Source: Paramacrobiotus metropolitanus (lineage: Eukaryota > Tardigrada > Eutardigrada > Parachela > Macrobiotidae). From it: a DNA stretch of 64,000 nucleotides. The translations under genes and the position numbers were made by a program. Positions 59,801 through 64,000 of this stretch are shown here, piece by piece (the stretch's first letter is position 1; each line of letters starts with the position of its first letter). The notes beneath the pieces are model-generated. The model was not told the DNA's origin, ran no database searches, and worked only from the letters and a program-made list of their open reading frames with translations. The DNA is taken from assembly GCF_019649055.1 (NCBI RefSeq), contig NW_026570389.1:62001-126000 (forward strand), written 5' to 3'.

Positions 59801-62800
59801 TGTCGATTTGGCAACCAGCTTGTCAGTTTGTCACTTAAAATTATCAATTTGTCTCTTGAATGTCAGTTAGGCAATCAACCTTTCTATTTCTCCCTTCAAA
59901 TATCTTTTCGTCACTGTTTGTCAAATTGGCTATCAACTTGTCAATTGGTCATTTCAAATTATTTTGTCCCCTATTTGTGAATTTGGCAATCAAACTGTCA
60001 ATTTGCCAGTTCAAATTTCATTTTGTCACCTGTTTGTCAATTTGGCAATCATCCTCTCAATTTGTCTCTCCAAATATCTTTTCGTCACCTATTCGTCAAT
60101 TTGGCAATCATCCTCTCAATTTGTCACTTAAAATATCTTTTCGTCACCTATTTGTCAATTTGGCAATCATTCTCTCAATTTTTATTTTTAAATATCTTTT
60201 CGTCACCTATTTGTCAATTTGGCAATCAATCAATTTGTCAATTCGGCATCTAGCCTGTCAGTGTGGCACATTTAGTATCATTTTGTTGATCTGACATCAA
60301 ACCTATCAGTTTAGCATCCAGCACGCCAGTTTGTCAAGCGATTTGAATTCTATCTAAAATTAATATGTTCGAAACCCTGTCTCTTGATGCAGAAGATTTT
60401 GAGAAACCTTATGAAACATCCGGATTTGTCTCTTGTCACTTCACTATCAATTTGTTACTTCAAATACCTTTTCGTCACCTACTTGTCAATTCGGCAATCA
60501 TCCTCTCAATTTGTCTCTCCAAATATCTTTTCGTCACCTATTTGTCAATTCGGCAATCATCCTCTTAATTTGTCACTTTAGATATCATTTTGTCACCTAT
60601 TTGTCGATTTGGCAATCGGCCTGTTCGTTTTTTGTCACTTAAAATTATCAATTTGTCTCTTGATTGTCAGTTAGGCAATCAACCTTTCAATTTCTCCCTT
60701 CAAATATCTTTTCGTCACTATTTGTCAAATTGGCTATCAACTTGTCACATTGTCATTTCAAATTTCATTTTGTTCCTATTTGTGAATTTGGCAATCAACC
60801 TGTCAAATTGTCACTTCAAATTTCGTTTTGTCACCTTTTTGTCAATTTGACAATCATACTCTCAATTTGTCTCTCCAAATATCTTTTCGTCACCTATTCG
60901 TCAATTTGGCAATCATCCTCTCAATTTGTCACTTCAAATATCTTTTCGTCACCTATTTGTCAATTCGGCAATCATCCTCTTAATTTGTCACTTTAGATAT
61001 CATTTTGTCACCTATTTGTCGATTTGGCAATCAGCCTGTTTGTTTTTTGTCACTTAAAATTATCAATTTGTCTCTTAATTGTCAGTTAGGCAATCAACCT
61101 TTCAATTTCTCCCTTCAAATATCTTTTCGTCACTATTTGTCAAATTGGCTATCAACTTGTCAATTTGTCATTTCAAATTTCGTTTTTTCCATTATTAGTG
61201 AATTTGGCAATCAACCTGTCAATTTGTCACTTCAAATTTCGTTTTGTCACCTTTCTGTCAATTTGACAATCATCCTCTCAATTTGTCTCTCCAAATATCT
61301 TTTCGTCACCTATTTGTCAATTCGGTAATCATCCTCTTAATTTGTCACTTTAGATATCATTTTGTCACCTATTTGTCGATTTGGCAATCGGCCTGTTCGT
61401 TTTTTGTCACTTAAAATTATCAATTTGTCTCTTGATTGTCAGTTAGGCAATCAACCTTTCAATTTCTCCCTTCAAATATCTTTTCGTCACTATTTGTCAA
61501 ATTGGCTATCAACTTGTCACATTGTCATTTCAAATTTCATTTTGTTCCTATTTGTGAATTTGGCAATCAACCTGTCAATTTGTCACTTCAAATTTCGTTT
61601 TGTCACCTTTTTGTCAATTTGACAATCATACTCTCAATTTGTCTCTCCAAATATCTTTTCGTCACCTATTCGTCAATTTGGCAATCATCCTCTCAATTTG
61701 TCACTTCAAATATCTTTTCGTCACCTATTTGTCAATTCGGCAATCATCCTCTTAATTTGTCACTTTAGATATCATTTTGTCACCTATTTGTCGATTTGGC
61801 AATCAGCCTGTTCGTTTTTTGTCACTTAAAATTATCAATTTGTCTCTTAATTGTCAGTTAGGCAATCAACCTTTCAATTTCTCCCTTCAAATATCTTTTC
61901 GTCACTATTTGTCAAATTGGCTATCAACTTGTCAATTGGTCATTTCAAATTATTTTGTCCCCTATTTGTGAATTTGGCAATCAAACTGTCAATTTGTCAG
62001 TTCAAATTTCATTTTGTCACCTGTTTGTCAATTTGGCAATCGTCCTCTCAATTTGTCTCTCCAAATATCTTTTCGTCACCTATTTGTCAATTTGGCAGTC
62101 AACTCGTCAATTCGGCATCTAGCCTGTCAATGTGGCACATTTAGTATCATTTTGTTGATCTGACATCAAACCTATCAGTTTAGCATCCAGCACGCCAGTT
62201 TGTCAAGCGATTTGAATTCTATCTAAAATTAATATGTTCGAAACCCTGTCTCTTGATGCAGAAGATTTTGAGAAACCTTATGAAACATCCGGATTTGTCT
62301 CTTGTCACTTCACTGTCAATTTGTTACTTCAAATACCTTTTCGTCACCTACTTGTCAATTCGGCAATCATCCTCTCATTTTGTCACTTCAAATATCTTTT
62401 CGTCACCTATTTGTCAATTCGGCAATCATCCTCTTAATTTGTCACTTTAGATATCATTTTGTCACCTATTTGTCGATTTGGCAATCGGCCTGTTCGTTTT
62501 TTGTCACTTAAAATTATCAATTTGTCTCTTGATTGTCAGTTAGGCAATCAACCTTTCAATTTCTCCCTTCAAATATCTTTTCGTCACTATTTGTCAAATT
62601 GGCTATCAACTTGTCACATTGTCATTTCAAATTTCATTTTGTTACTATTTGTGAATTTGGCAATCAACCTGTCAATTTGTCACTTCAAATTTCGTTTTGT
62701 CACCTTTTTGTCAATTTGACAATCATACTCTCAATTTGTCTCTTAATTGTCAGTTAGGCAATCAACCTTTCAATTTCTCCCTTCAAATATCTTTTCGTCA

Positions 62801-64000
62801 CTATTTGTCAAATTGGCTATCAACTTGTCAATTGGTCATTTCAAATTATTTTGTCCCCTATTTGTGAATTTGGCAATCAAACTGTCAATTTGTCACTTCA
62901 AATTTCGTTTTGTCACGTTTTTGTCAATTTGACAATCATACTCTCAATTTGTCTCTCCAAATATCTTTTCGTCACCTATTCGTCAATTTGGCAATCATCC
63001 TCTCAATTTGTCACTTCAAATATCTTTTCGTCACCTATTTGTCAATTCGGCAATCATCCTCTTAATTTGTCAGTTTAGATATCATTTTGTCACCTATTTG
63101 TCGATTTGGCAATCAGCCTGTTCGTTTTTTGTCACTTAAAATTATCAATTTGTCTCTTAATTGTCAGTTAGGCAATCAATTTTTCAATTTCTCCCTTCAA
63201 ATATCTTTTCGTCACTATTTGTCAAATTGGCTATCAACTTGTCAATTGGTCATTTCAAATTATTTTGTCCCCTATTTGTGAATTTGGCAATCAAACTGTC
63301 AATTTGTCAGTTCAAATTTCATTTTGTCACCTGTTTGTCAATTTGGCAATCGTCCTCTCAATTTGTCTCTCCAAATATCTTTTGGTCACCTATTCGTCAA
63401 TTTGGCAGTCATCCTCTCAATTTGTCACTTCAAATATCTTTTCGTCACCGATTTGTCAATTTGGCAATCATCTTCTAAGTTTGTCACTTTTAATTTCTTT
63501 TCGTCACCTATTTGTCAATTTGGCAGTCAACTCGTCAATTCGGCATCTAGCCTGTCAATGTTGCACATTTAGTATCATTTTGTTAATCTGACATTAAACC
63601 TGTCAGTTTAGCATCCAACACGCCAGTTTGCCAAGCGGTTTTAATTCTATCTAAAATTCATATGTTCGAAACCCTGTCTCTTGATGCAGAAGATTTTGAG
63701 AAACCTTCTGAAACATCCGATTTGTCTCTTGCCAATTCACTGTCAATTTGGCACTTCAAATACCTTTTCGTCACCTACTTGTCAATTTGGCAATCATCCT
63801 CTCATTTTGTCACTTCAAATATCTTTTCGTCACTTACTTGTCAATTTGGCAATCATCCTCTCATTTTGTCACCTCAAATATCTTTTCGTCACCTATTTGT
63901 CAATTTGGCAGTCATCCACTTAATTTGTCACTTTTGATATCATTTTGTCACCTACTTGTCGATTTGGCAATCAGCTTGTCAGTTTGTCACTTAAAATTAT
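56880..64000. repeat. satellite array of about 59-bp units, reaching the window edge
   Basis: Units read TTTGTCAATTTGGCAATCAT, then CCTCTCAATTTGTCAC and TTCAAATATCTTTTCGTCACC. Larger periods exist: 60590-61160 repeats at 61362-61930 (period 772 bp), and a spacer with GATGCAGAAGATTTTGAGAA recurs near 57408, 59590, 60387, 62256 and 63684. Many overlapping plus-strand open frames arise because the unit lacks stops and its length drifts through the frames; they are not genes. It resembles pericentromeric or subtelomeric satellite. Confidence 0.95.

Noticed and set aside
56895-64000. Dozens of overlapping plus-strand open frames of 60-244 codons
   Set aside because: They are the same short satellite unit read in drifting frames; no start context, domains or codon bias, and all three frames are open.
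56880-64000. CRISPR-like regular repeats
   Set aside because: Units are contiguous, diverged and lack unique spacers; the host is a eukaryote.
1-64000. tRNA, rRNA and other structured RNA genes
   Set aside because: I scanned for A/B boxes, cloverleaf arms and rRNA-like conserved cores and found nothing convincing; a covariance-model scan would be decisive.

Overview
The window is nuclear DNA of an invertebrate animal. Every recognisable gene except one small family is cut by GT-AG introns (54 bp up to more than 1 kb). The proteins are metazoan: a selectin-like receptor, a receptor guanylyl cyclase, a SUEL-type lectin and the tryptophan-catabolic enzyme ACMSD. Long AT-rich introns, LTR and LINE elements, and a 7-kb satellite complete the picture. 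A protostome, possibly an ecdysozoan such as a tardigrade, is my guess; the sequence does not name the species.

Layout. 0.2-1.3 kb: end of an unrecognised spliced gene (+). 1.7-8.2 kb: 11-exon membrane receptor (-) with alternating sushi, FTP/F5-8C and C-type lectin domains, like the Drosophila furrowed/CG9095 group. 8.2-15.2 kb: about 7 kb with no credible gene. 15.2-15.9 kb: three-exon secreted rhamnose/galactose-type lectin (-). 16.4-21.3 kb: complete 19-exon natriuretic-peptide-receptor-type guanylyl cyclase (-). 22.3-23.4 and 43.2-44.1 kb: two paralogues of an unrecognised two-exon secreted Ig-like family (-), with a possible third remnant near 24.4 kb. 27.5-32.7 kb: intronless PIN-domain genes (two intact, one relic). 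An inverted fourth copy, lacking the catalytic middle, lies at 55.0-55.6 kb. 33.7-38.0 kb: promoter, 5' UTR exon and signal-peptide exon of a gene whose other exons I cannot find. 39.0-41.8 kb: complete ACMSD (-).

44.2-54.6 kb is a nest of repeats. A 2-kb tandem duplication carries a small element with triplicated inverted ends. It runs into a LINE whose ORF joins a reverse transcriptase to a restriction-like endonuclease region. That ORF is split by a recent gag-only LTR retrotransposon with identical 185-bp LTRs and a GTTC target duplication. From 56.9 kb to the end is a satellite of about 59-bp units with higher-order structure and no real coding capacity.

Three otherwise intact genes each need one missing base, always in a GC-rich stretch and always in the same sense. 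That looks more like assembly error than three pseudogenes. The genes do not form an operon or one pathway. The common theme is extracellular recognition and signalling next to a young, duplicating PIN-domain family. The octamer AAAGGTCA, a nuclear-receptor half-site, is strongly over-represented, above all at 16.4-23.2 kb.
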